A DNA stretch of 64,000 bases from Babylonia areolata (taxonomy: Eukaryota > Mollusca > Gastropoda > Neogastropoda > Buccinidae): NCBI RefSeq assembly GCF_041734735.1, contig NC_134910.1, positions 13,181,257 through 13,245,256 on the forward strand, written 5' to 3'. The position numbers were made by a program, and so were the translations under genes. Positions within the stretch are counted from its first letter, which is position 1; the number at the start of each line of letters is the position of its first letter. Under the pieces are notes generated by a model. The model did not search any database, was not told where the DNA came from, and saw only the letters and a program-made list of their open reading frames with translations. Below, in pieces: positions 34,738-45,536 of the stretch.

Positions 34738-35525
34738 AGTCTCTCTCTCTATCTCTCTCTGAGTGAATTGAACTGTAGCATGATGAATCGCTCAAGCCCG
34801 CTTTTGGGTTTGAACACACATACATATTTCATAGTGATGAACTGTGTTTCAACCAGTTTAGATAATGCTGTGTTATCGCTTTGTCCCTGTACCTCCTACC
34901 TGGAACTCAGTATCTTAATCTCATCACTAGCAGAATCCGTCATTTTCCTCTTTTAGAAAGAAATCTCTCTCTCTCCGTGCTGCTGATTTTGTGAAGAGCT
35001 TTTAGATAACGTTTTGCAGTTGAAAGTGCTTTAGGATAAATCAATGCACTTAATAAAGGCAATGTTATTGCGATTGGTAATACCGCCCTTATTTGATTTT
35101 CCGTGTATATAAAGAAACACTGTTGGTTGTTCAGTTATTGAATCTCTGACTGTTATCTTAATGTTTATTGTTTAGATTACCATTACATGCGTCGGTTGAA
35201 TAAATTGCTGTGTCATCTGCATGCATTTACCAGTGACATTTAACAAAATGGGGTAAGTCATTGACATTGACACATAACGAAAGTGACCCAAAAATGGCTT
35301 CATATTTGATAGACATGTATAATGACGTATTGGCGTCAGCATATCTGTATATTTCCTGTCTAAAACAAGAGAAGATAGATCAGTTAAGCCGTATAGATTC
35401 TAGTTTTGATTTGTAAAATTAAATTTTGCAAAAGCAAGAATGAGTAATTTCAAATTCTATTTAAAAAACACATATGTAAAATCACTTTTATTTACACTGT
35501 GAAAACGATATGAATGAGTGTGCGT

Positions 35526-35573
<48 letters not shown>
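34702..35573 (+). other. Intron 13
   Basis: (CT)n directly after the donor (34709-34760), AT-rich single-copy sequence, and (GT)20 at 35529-35570 touching the next acceptor. No exon. Confidence 0.5.
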
Positions 35574-35666
35574 AAATAGATCTTAGACAGCCATGCAGTG
35601 ACACTTCAGTGTGTCAGTCTGGCACAACGTGTATTGCAAGACAGGGTTCCTCTGATAAGAAATGCA
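35574..35666 (+). CDS. Exon 14: cysteine-rich module 12 (short, extended tail)
   Basis: This 93-nt, phase 1-1 exon has an acceptor formed by (GT)20 then GCAG, with no real pyrimidine tract, and donor GTGAGT. It encodes IDLRQPC with cysteine spacing x5, x5, x10 and CQSGTTC. The long last spacing (IARQGSSDKK) is unusual. The 3' end of the exon and its donor are repeated five more times downstream (35667-35970). Confidence 0.78.
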
Positions 35667-35970
35667 GTGAGTATTGGAAAGCGTAGAGAAAACATGATCT
35701 TAATCGGATAACAAATGCAGTTAGTGTTGGAGAGCTAAGAGAAGATATGATCTCACTCCTCTGATAAGAAATGCAGTTAGTGTTGGAGAGCTAAGAGAAG
35801 ATATGATCTCACCCCTCTGATAAGAAATGGTGTGAGTGTTGGAGAGCAAAGAGAAGACACGAACCTACTCCTCTGATAAGAAATGCAGTTAGTGTTGGAG
35901 ATCTAAGAGAAGACACGAACCTACTCCTCGGATAACAAATGCAGTTAGTGTTGGAGAGCTAAGAGAAGAC
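35650..35970 (+). repeat. 56-bp repeat copying the end of exon 14 and its donor, 6 copies
   Basis: The exon end GATAAGAAATGCA plus GTGAGT and the next 35 bp recur with donor-like GTTAGT at 35720, 35776, 35888 and 35944; one copy (near 35830) reads GTGTGAGTG. Spacing is 53-57 bp. The first copy includes the true exon end (35666). Confidence 0.88.
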
Positions 35971-36224
35971 AATGCTTGACAAGACAGAACAGGACAGGAC
36001 TGGAGATGACAGTAGAGAGTGAAGGAGAGTGAAAGAAGGCGGGAAAGGACTGACTGGGGATCTGTTCCATTGAGTTGGGGATGGGAATGGTTGAGCAAAC
36101 CGATGACATTCGCACAATGCAAGCTAATGTGTACAATACAAACAACATACGTGATTTTTTTTCTGCCCCATCGTCTGTCTCATGCCGTCCATACTGAGTC
36201 CCCCCTTCACAGGCACATCGAAGT

Positions 36225-36450
36225 TTGTCTTCCACGGTCCTCTGGGAATTAACGTTCTCAGGTGGCCATTAGGCAACACACCAGAGGAGACCCTGCACTG
36301 GTGCTGGGTTGTTTTTTTTTCCATTGTGTTCAGTGGCGGCTGTTCTGATTCAGCATGACTGGACACCACCTGCTAATCCTCCTTCATGTGACGACAATAA
36401 CGGCTTCTTCGTGAAGCTAGACTCGAGTCAGTACCCGATGGAAACAACAC
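36225..36450 (+). repeat. Dispersed repeat R2, forward copy
   Basis: Matches 7790-7985 in reverse (GAGGAGACCCTGCACTG; CTGTTCTGATT; ACGACAATAA). Open for 85 codons in one frame but without module features, so not called coding. Confidence 0.5.
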
Positions 36451-36589
36451 CAACACCATGCCCCAACAGCTACATTCCACTGAAGTTTATAGACACACCA
36501 GTACAATTCTTTGAGTACAGTTTTCGCAACTTGCCATTTATTTTTTGTTATCGTATGGCTAGCTAAATCAAGTCACAGTTTTCCTTTAC

Positions 36590-36845
36590 TCGCTGGCGAG
36601 GCCAAGTGGTTGGCGTCACGGACTGCCAACATGGGGGACGTGTGGTTCAAACACCATCACAGGCGTGACTGTTGTTGGACTTGCTGCACTTCCCTAAGCG
36701 GAGTGGGCTTCAGGTTTGGAAGACTGGAACCACAGGTTACATGTTCCATCTGCTTCACAGATGAGTGGTGTTGCTCCAATTTTCTGACCAGCGTATGTCA
36801 GATGTCTCTTTGTCTCTCGAGCTTGGTTGATGCCTGAATTATAAA
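36590..36845 (+). mobile_element. SINE family 4, copy 2 (diverged)
   Basis: GCGAGGCCAAGTGGTTGGCG corresponds to the tRNA-like head of 22018; the body ends CTCGAGCTTGGTTGATGCC and an A/T-rich tail. The B box is changed to GTGGTTCAAAC. Confidence 0.62.
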
Positions 36846-37265
36846 AAAAAGAAAAGAATATATATATAAATACACAAATAAATAAAATAAAAGATAAATA
36901 AATGAAATAGACGGTTAAGTCCTATCGCATGGTCTCAAGACCAGATGTATCTTCACAGCAACAGCATCGTCCATCCATCACCACAAAAAAAAATCAGACT
37001 TTTCCCCAAACGTTCCCAGTCGCCCTCAAAGAAAATACTCCTCGCTGTTCTGGATTTACCAAGGTGATGCAGTACGACACTGCTTCACGCGGAAATGACT
37101 GTCGTCGTGTGTTGTTGAGAAAGACAGACAGACAGACAGACAGACGGACGGACGGATCAAGCACAGTATCAGATTTATTAATCAGACATTATAAAGTCAA
37201 ATCGTTCGATGCTGTACACGTCTACCCAGCTGGTTTAAGAAATGTGCACCCAATCTACACTGCAG
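36846..37265 (+). other. Intron 14, distal part
   Basis: An AATA-rich run after the SINE, then (GACA)n/(GACG)n at 37121-37156. No exon other than that at 37266. Confidence 0.5.
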
Positions 37266-37346
37266 GAAAGCCAATCGGAGAAGGAGGTTGCAGAAATGAC
37301 GAGGACTGTGTCGATGGAACCATTTGTGACAATCAGAAACGGTGCA
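37266..37346 (+). CDS. Exon 15: cysteine-rich module 13 (short)
   Basis: This 81-nt, phase 1-1 exon has acceptor CTACACTGCAG and donor GTAAGT. It encodes KPIGEGGC with cysteine spacing x5, x5, x5 and CVDGTIC. It opens one residue longer than the consensus. It closes the run of seven short modules before long pair 2. Confidence 0.8.
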
Positions 37347-38722
37347 GTAAGTCGTCATTTGCGTTTCCTGTCTTGCTTTCTCCTTTTTTTTTCTTTTTTG
37401 TTATTATTGGTGACCATTTCCCACGAAATGATAGAAAATTCGCGCTGCATTCAATTGCGTTACAGGCAAAAACAGTGCTGAGGGTGCATCTGGGGTAAAT
37501 CAAGTTGTGGTTTGTTTTTTTTGCACCAGTGCATAGTTCAACCTTTAGATTACAACATATCTCGCTGTTTTTTGCCGAATTCAAACTATAAATTTGAAAA
37601 TTTTAGTTAATTTCCGCACCTATGTGCCGATATTGCGGAGCAATTATCCCGAAACACAGCATACTTTACATTAATATCTATTCGATATCTTAAAAGAATA
37701 CATTAGCATCAAAGAAAAAGAAATACAAAAAATAAACATGTAGGTAAATACATAAAAACATAATAAAGTGGAAATGGAAGATACTTAGAGGGCAAATCAC
37801 TGAAATTAAGAATGAACAAATATGGGCCACACTGAGCGAACCCTTGCGCACCCACTCACACTTGTACACACTGGCATATTAAAAAAAAAAAAAAAAATCA
37901 CAAGTTCATTTCAATTCTTAACAAAATCAAAATTCAGATGTGCATCATTCTGATTTTAATGTAAAAAAAAAAGAAAACAAAAGAAGTTTTGTTGAGAGAT
38001 CAAGAGGAAAAAACTCTTTTACACCCCAAATCAACCATTCAAAATTATATAAGTATTATCATCAAGTGTGAACATCACAGCCCAAAGCATGTACAGACAC
38101 TACTTTGATTTTCTGCCTAACTTCCGCAGGCATACAGCTAAAACAAACCCCCGTTACTAGGGAAAAATCTCAAGAGTCAGTTGCGAAACTTTAAAGCTGT
38201 TTTTCTCAGAATGGCTACCGGACTACTAACACATTTTGAACTCGATAACGTCTAAATTTTTTAACCAGGGAACATGTTTTATACATCATTGGAAAGGTCT
38301 TTTCGTCTTCTTTCCAATGGTACATATGTATGTTTATATCCTCAAAAATCGACTTATCTATCATTTTGTTTGCTCACGTGAATATATAACTCTATTTCAA
38401 ATGCTCATGGGGTGTGTGGGGGGAGTAACCGTAGCGAATTCATTTTTATCTACACACATTTTGTATGTAGACACAAAATTTTCTTTAAGATAGAAAAAAA
38501 TTTTTTTTTTTTCACACATTCAAATTATAACATTGTGCAACCAGGAAGGACAAAAGAAGCAGTAGTAAGATCATTTGAATGCTACATGCTTGTTTTTCAC
38601 TTGAATTCTGCACTTTCATCTTATAAATTGACACATTGATTAATAAGTCATTTTGTCATTTTAGCCAAATCAGTCATTTGTTATTCTTTGTGTATTGATG
38701 CATACATCTACCAAGATCTGTT

Positions 38723-38800
<78 letters not shown>

Positions 38801-38940
38801 GCACGCACGTACCTCCCCCCTCCCTAAGATTGTTACTTTCTTTGTTGTTGTTTTTATTTTTTCATTTTCTGTCCTCGGACAGAAAACAGAAAGCTCTATG
38901 GTCTTGGACTGATGACGTTTCACATTGCTTTCTCACAAAG
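37347..38940 (+). other. Intron 15
   Basis: AT-rich single-copy DNA with A-runs (37880-37896, 37963-37979) and a (CT)14-(CA)19 block at 38730-38796. No exon or known repeat recognised. Confidence 0.5.
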
Positions 38941-39060
38941 TGATCGGCAAAAACGACAACTGTCAGAAGCATCCAGGACTGTGTTTAATTGGCGCTCTGT
39001 GTACTGGCGGCAAATGTCAGTGTATCCAGAAGGTGACGAATGCTGAGTCTGAAAAATGTG
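38941..39060 (+). CDS. Exon 16: EB module 14 (long, first of pair 2)
   Basis: This 120-nt, phase 1-1 exon has acceptor TTTCTCACAAAG and donor GTATGT. Six cysteines have spacing x6, x5, x4, x1, x11 then Gly, the same type as exons 16571 and 51727. The QC doublet replaces VC. The split codon with exon 15 is Met rather than Lys. (GT)n starts 40 bp into the intron. Confidence 0.8.
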
Positions 39061-39441
39061 GTATGTATGTGTGCCTGCATGCAAACAGCCGTGTGTGTGT
39101 GTGTGTGTGTGTTTGTGCGTGCTTGCATGTGTATGTATGTGTGTGTGTGTCAGTCTGTGCAACACAGACAGAGAGGGAGAGTTGAAAAAAAACACACAAA
39201 AAACGTACAGAATGAGAGATATAAAAAAAAAAAAAAAAAAATTCACATTTCATCTTTTACGTGTAACCATAGTAACTTTTGATATTCTTTATAAAATTGT
39301 TTTTTGTGTTGTTTTTTTTGTTTGTTTTTGACGGCCATTTTATTTTAAGTGAGCCTAAAGAAAATTTTCTGTTTTTGGTTGAAGCAGATAATAAAGTATT
39401 TTGAATTGAAAATTGAATTGAATTGAATTGAAATGTCTTCA
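39061..39441 (+). other. Intron 16, proximal part
   Basis: (GT)n/(GTAT)n at 39095-39150, A20 at 39222-39240, and (GAATT)n at 39403-39431. No exon. Confidence 0.5.
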
Positions 39442-39445
39442 TTAA

Positions 39446-39669
39446 CTCTCTCCATACGAACGGCGAAAGAGAAGACGTTAACAGCGTTTCACCCCAATTA
39501 CCACCATCAAAATACTGCAAGCGGAAGGCTCTTATACTGAAGAGGTGAATGTTGACAAAGAATATCACAATTCTGACGACGGAAGCTAAAGGTTGGGTCA
39601 TTGAGACACCCACTGGACATCCGAGGGGTCTGTGTAGAGGAGAAGAGAGGACTGGCCGTACTGAGTGAG
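39446..39669. mobile_element. 224-bp TTAA-flanked MITE, copy 2
   Basis: Same length as copy 1 (1903-2126) and over 90 per cent alike by eye, flanked by TTAA at 39442-39445 and 39670-39673. Same orientation as copy 1. Close similarity suggests both inserted fairly recently. Confidence 0.82.
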
Positions 39670-39673
39670 TTAA

Positions 39674-40207
39674 AATGCAACGAAAAGGAAAAGTTCCCCA
39701 ATTAACGGTGTTTTCTCCAGAACGGTTTTTTTTTTTTTTTTGTCCCTTCAGTAATGAGTAAGTTATGTAAATGAATTAATCAGATTCACGCGTGAAACAC
39801 GGAAGGATCCTACTCTGTAGTGGTAAATAAGTTGTAGTTGTGTTTGTATATTATGTCAGTCTCCTAAGAGAAACGATGGTCCATGTATCTGTGTTTAAAC
39901 ACAGAAAACTAAATCCATAAAAAAAATATTAAGAAATGAGCAGCCGAGAATTCATTGAGAGAATCGACAATTCAGCCTTACTCTCACCCTCCTTTCCCTA
40001 CTAAAGGACCCAGTCCCTTGCTTGAACACACACACACACACACACACCATGCGCGCGCGCCCCTCTCTCTCGCCCCTTCCTACAACTCAACCACCAATAC
40101 CCCCCCCCCCCACACACACACACACACACTCACTCACATACATCACACACTCTCCAACAGACCTAAAGACGAAACAGGTGTCGATCATGTGTACCCTTGT
40201 TGTGCAG
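39674..40207 (+). other. Intron 16, distal part
   Basis: Single-copy AT-rich DNA, (CA)n at 40026-40047, a GCGC patch, and C-run plus (CA)n at 40098-40140 before the acceptor. No exon. Confidence 0.5.
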
Positions 40208-40351
40208 ATCCCAAGCCTTCACTGGTGGGTGGAGCGTGCATTGAGAAGAGCGGAAGTGAGCCATGTAAAGAGGTTGCCGCGTTGTGTGGGGCAGACTATA
40301 AGTGTCGTTGTACAGACAGCTTTGACGTGGAGCCAACGGACCTGACGTGCC
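40208..40351 (+). CDS. Exon 17: EB module 15 (long, second of pair 2)
   Basis: This 144-nt, phase 1-1 exon is the longest module. Acceptor is CTTGTTGTGCAG and donor GTAAGT. Six cysteines have spacing x8, x6, x5, x1, x12, the x12 tail shared with 21492 and 56904. It opens PKPSLVGGAC. The exon ends C|gt, so the next split residue is Arg. Confidence 0.82.
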
Positions 40352-41274
40352 GTAAGTAACAAAGCACCCTGGCTCACTGTGAAACAGCAAAATGTGCTCT
40401 AGAAAAAACAACTGTAAATAAATGGACTTGAATCTGTTTTCAATGGCGTATCTTTGAATGTGTGTTTTGTAATTTTCTGTGCCACTTATAAGAACTGTTA
40501 TTCTGGACGGGAACGGGTTTTTTTTGTTTTTTGTTTTTTCTTTCGGTCAATGACACTCAAAATAAAGAGACACAACTGACATAGAAGACTAGTCTGAGTG
40601 TGAGATTTTTGTCTCCTGTCGACTCTCTCACATTCATAACCTTTCTCCGACAGTCCTCTGAGTGTTTTCATACCGATGTACACGTGTTGTTGTTTTTTGT
40701 TGTTGTTGTTGTTTTTTCTCTGTGTTAAATGTTTTACAATTGTTACACTGTCTGCGTTTTTCGTGCTCTAGTGTGAGTATTATATTGGTAAATATGCTTG
40801 TGCGTCTCACTCACACCCTTTTCACTGGTGTATGTGATTCCATGTGTCTGCGTGTATGCCTGCTGTATTGCATGCCTGGATCCTGAGAAACTAAGACATT
40901 CTAAAATAGAAGTGTAGTTTGGTACTTTGATTTATCCAGTCAGTCCTGATGTGAACGGGTTTATTTGAGACTTTCAGTTTTTACTGCCTTAAGTGACCTC
41001 AGTGATTGATTTTGTGCAAAACTGCTGAAACTTTTCTGATATATTTGTACTGTTCCGTGTTTCTGGGGCCCTGATGGGGTAAAAAAAAAAAAAAGTGATT
41101 CCGAGCTGAGTCCTTTTTGTAATTTCCATTTACCTTTTTTTTCTTATTTGCTTTGTTTTTGCAAGGAATCCTATTCATGTCTCTAAAAGATCTTTATTTG
41201 TACATGAAGGGGGTTAGGGGGTGCACGGGAGGGGTAGTACCTCTAAAGGGGGGGGGGGGGGGGGTTGTCACGCT
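40352..41274 (+). other. Intron 17 before the LINE
   Basis: (TTG)n at 40684-40712, A14 at 41081-41094 and a G18 run at 41250-41264, otherwise single-copy. No exon seen. Confidence 0.5.
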
Positions 41275-44200
41275 CTTCCGGGAGTGGTTCGTCCTCTATT
41301 GGTCCCCACTGGCACACAGCTCTTACCTATGGGTCCTAGAAGCTGCTAGCATGCGGCAGCGCCCAACCCCCGGGCAACGGCTTTGACAGGCTGGCTAAAC
41401 TAGGTGAGGGTAGCCGACGGGTCTCAAACCCTCGGTGAGTTAGGGCTTGTCTACCCAAACATGTGAAGACTGAATCCGGCGGACTCTGTGGAAGAAAACT
41501 TCATGGTTCAACGGAGAGGAAGGCGGTTGCAGCAGAGCACTGTGGAGTGCTGAGGGCAGGATGAGGCACATAGGACATCCTGGTCATCCACTGCATCCGT
41601 TTCCATCTCCAGTCGTCTTGACCTCGTCTTGCCACTGGATGCAGACGGTCTCGGACAAGAGAGTGAGGTCGACGGTGCGCAACTCCTCCTCACTATAAAC
41701 AAAGTCATCACGCAAGTCATCAGTCATCCTTCATCCCATACCATCATTTTCCCCAAGCCCTGTGGCGACAGGCGAGCGACGAAGCGACAGGTGTGGGTAC
41801 ACTGGCAGTCTTAGCCGCGGACCTGCACACAGGCGGCTCAGGCCATAGGGTCGTTTTTCACCGACTGGAGCAGCGGTGGAGATCGGCAGCCCCCTGAGCG
41901 ACTGAGCAGCCCTCTTCAGGATAGCACTGCTCACCTCCATGGCATGAGGAAGGGGCTAGAAAAGGTGTCCTAAACATTGTCTGCTCCACACCACCCTAGT
42001 CAGCATACCGCGGCTGACGGGGACCCTACTCAAGCGGTCGATACACAAAGGAAAGAAAGAAGAAAACAAGGAGCACCCCATTGACCATTGCCACATGGAA
42101 CGTGCGTACGCTTCTGGACAGAGGCGACTCAAACAGACCACAAAGACACACAGCACTCATTGCAAGTGAACTAGCCAGGTACAACATCAACATCGCTGCC
42201 TTAAGTGAGACCAGACTGGCAGAAGAAGGCGAACTGTGTGAGTGAGGCGCAGGCTACACCTTCTTTTGGAGTGGTCGCGGACCTGAAGAGAGACGTGAGG
42301 CTGGAGTTGGCTTTGCAGTGAAGACAACCCTCGTTGGCAAGCTGGCTGGCCCCTCGAAAGGAGTGAACGATCGCCTGATGACGATGAAACTCCTTTTATG
42401 CAACGGGAAGAGGTTTACCACCATTGTCAGCGTTACGCGCCCACCATGACCAACCCGGATGAGATCAAGGACAAGTTCTACGAGGACCTGAACGCTGTCA
42501 TCACCACTGTTCCCAACGCAGACAAGCTCATCATTCTTGGTGACTTTAACGTGAGAGTTGGCTGTGACAGCACCTCCTGGGAAGGCGTGATTGGGAAGCA
42601 TGGGGTTGGTAACTGTAACAGCAATGGTCAACTACTTCTCCAGACATGTGCCGAGCACGACCTTCTTATCACAAACACCGTCTTCTGGCTCCCTACCCGT
42701 AACAGGACGTCATGGATGCATCCTCGCTCTGGGCATTGGCATCTCATCGACTTTGTCATCGTTAGCAAGAGGGACAGGCAGGATGTACGAGTCACGAGGG
42801 CCATGTGCGGCGCCGAGTGCTGGACAGACCACTGCCTTATTGTCCCCAAACTCAACCTCAGCATCCGGCCCAAGAGACGGTCTCAGGGCATGAAAGCACC
42901 CAAACGCCTGAATGTCAACAAGCTGGAGCTAGGCAACATCAAGTAGAGCTTTGCTGACACCCTGGAGGAACGCCTTGAGTCCACTGTGCTGGACAACCAG
43001 AATGTGGAGGCAGCATGGGGTGCACTGAATGAGACGGTGTACAACTCTGCCATGGAGTGCCTGGGGCCTTCTGCCAGGAAGCACAAAGACTGGTTTAATG
43101 AGAACTGCACTGAGATCAAGCAGCTGCTGGAAGACAGACGCCAAGCCTACAGAGCCCACATTGAAGATCCCAAGTCACAGTCAAAGAAAGACATACTGAA
43201 GAGTGCACGCAGCACCATCCAGTTGAAGCTGTGGCAGATGCAGGATTCCTGGTTGAGCAACAAAGCTGATGAGATCCAGGGCTTTGCAGACAGGAACGAC
43301 ATGAAGAACTTCTATAACGGCCTGAAAGAAGTCTACGGTCCCACCACCTCCGGATCTGCTCCACTCCTCAGTGCTGATGGTTCTACCCTAATCACTGACA
43401 AGGACGGGATCCTTGAGAGATGGGCTGAACACTTTGACAGCGTGCTGAACCGCCCTTCCACCATCAATGATGAAGCCATCGACCGACTCCACCAGGTGCC
43501 AGTCAGTGAGTCGTTGGATGCCATTCCAACTTTGGAGGAGACCCAGAAAGCTATCTGTCTGCTATCCATTGGCAAAGCCCCTGGTTCAGACTCCATTCCA
43601 ACTGAGGTCTACAAAGAAGGTGGTATGGCGCTGACTGAGAAGCTTCATCAGCTGTTCCAGCTCATCTGGCAGCATGAGGCAGTTCCACAGGACTTCAAAG
43701 ACGCTTCCATCATACACCTGTACAAGCGCAAAGGAAATCGTCAGGCCTGTAACAACCATCGTGGAATATCCCTGCTGTCCGTCGCAGGCAAGACTCTGGC
43801 CAGAGTGCTACTCAACCGTCTCATAGCGCACCTTGAGCAAGGTCTCCTACCAGAGAGCCAGTGTGGCTTCCGGAAAGAACGCGGGACTATCGACATGGTG
43901 TTTGCTGCCAGGCAGCTCCAGGAGAAGTGTCAGGAACAGAACGCCGACCTTTACTCCACCTATGTCGATCTGACCAAGGCCTTCGATACTGTTAGCAGAG
44001 ATGGCCAAAGGAGAATTATGGCGAAGTACGGATGTCCCAGAAAGTTCATCACCATCACGGTAACTACACGATGGGATGCTGGCCCGAGTCCAAGACAACG
44101 GAGAGGCTTCAGAACCATTCCCTGTCTCCAACGGAGTCAAGCAAGGGTGTGTTCTTGCCCCCACCCTGTTCAGTCTCATTTTTCAGCCATGCTGACAGAT

Positions 44201-45010
44201 GCCTTCAGAGACGCTGATGTAGGCATTGGCATCAGGTACTGCACGGATGGCTCACTCTTCAACCTCAGGAGGCTTCAAGCAAAAACCAAGGTGAGGACAG
44301 ACACCGTCAACGACTTCCTGTTTGCTGATGACTGCGCTCTCAACGCTGCCTCCGAAGCTGACATGCAAAACAGCGTCAACAAGTTCTCAGCTGCCTGTGA
44401 CAACTTTGGCCTCACAATCAGCACAAAGAAGACTGAGGTGATGCACCAGCCAGCTCCAGGAAAGCCTTACGTTGAGCCAAACATCTTCATCAACGGGCAA
44501 CGACTGAACGCGGTGGACAAGTTCACATACCTGGGCAGTAGACTCTCTCGCATAGTTGTCATCGACGACGAGGTGAATGCCAGACTTGCCAAAGCCAGCG
44601 CTGACTTCGGCAGACTCCATAAGAACGTTTGGAACAGGAGAGGCATCACCCTGGAGACGAAGCTCAAAGTATACAAGGCTATAGTTCTCACCACACTGCT
44701 CTATGGATGTGAATCATGGACGGCCTACAAACGCCACGCCAAAAAGCTGAACCACTTCCACACCACCAGCCTCAGAAAACTTCTCGGCATAAAGTGGCAA
44801 GAGAAGATCCCTGACACAGAGGTGCTCACTCGTGCAAACTTGCCCAGCATCTGCACCAATCTTGGTGCAGGCCCAGCTGCGCTGGGCAGGCCATGTAGTT
44901 CGCATGCCAGACCACCAGCTCCCCAAGAAACTGCTGTACGGCGAACTCAAACATGGCAAGCGCTCCCATGGAGGCCAAAAGAAGCGCTTCAAAGACACTC
45001 TGAAAGCTTC
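41275..45010 (+). mobile_element. LINE with APE endonuclease and RT, inactive, 3'-truncated
   Basis: 5' untranslated part about 41275-42080. Endonuclease starts IATWNVRTLLDRGDSN near 42086, keeps GDFNVRVG near 42540 and HWHLIDFVIV near 42735; it is interrupted by stops (one at about 42242). RT on a long frame (42986-45022): NNHRGISLLSVAGKTLARV, QCGFRKERGTIDMVF, TYVDLTKAFDTVSRD, then a frameshift near 44055, and FLFADDCALNA near 44320. A second shift lies near 44865. Similarity to the LINE at 53090 ends at KRFKDTLKAS; the C-terminal finger seen there is missing, so this copy lost its 3' end. Confidence 0.88.
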
Positions 45011-45215
45011 CTGTCTTCGTAAACAGTACAATGAAAGAAAAAAGTAAAGTTCGTATCCTGTTCCATTCTCGAATGGTGAACAATAAATGTTTTCGTTCTC
45101 GGCGCAATTGAAGAGAGTGTTTGAGAGAGAGGGGTGGGGTGGAGGCTGGAGGTGGGGGGCAGTTGTGATTCCTGCATACTTTTCTGACGTAGTCTGTGTT
45201 CTTTTCTTTCTGAAG

Positions 45216-45305
45216 GTACCAAAACTGGTTTTCCTTGCTCACTGGACAAAACCCTTGGCAGCCATCCATGTATCTCTAGAGCGGCCTGTACTGATGGTAC
45301 TTGTG
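45216..45305 (+). CDS. Exon 18: cysteine-rich module 16 (short, wide first loop)
   Basis: This 90-nt, phase 1-1 exon has acceptor TTTCTTTCTGAAG and donor GTGAGT. It encodes TKTGFPC with cysteine spacing x10, x5, x4; the first loop is about twice the usual length. It lies between a 3'-truncated LINE and the 33-bp minisatellite that starts 230 bp downstream. Confidence 0.78.
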
Positions 45306-45536
45306 GTGAGTGGATCTGTATCTACATGTGGTTAACGCTCATTGCTGTAAAGACAATAAGTATAATACATGACATGGCAAAGGATTGTAAGTAGTGAAAA
45401 AGCCACAAAATTTGGTCAGCAGAGGGAACTGGTAGGCCTAGTTTGCACGAGCTCGACATGGAAGTTAAATTCAACCAGAGAGTATAACACTGTGGTACAA
45501 GGAGAGTGAGAGTGTCCAACCCTATGTTGTAAACAC

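Noticed and set aside
36309-36566. 85-codon plus-strand open frame with scattered cysteines
   Set aside because: It overlaps dispersed repeat R2, has no AG/GT phase-1 borders and no module pattern.
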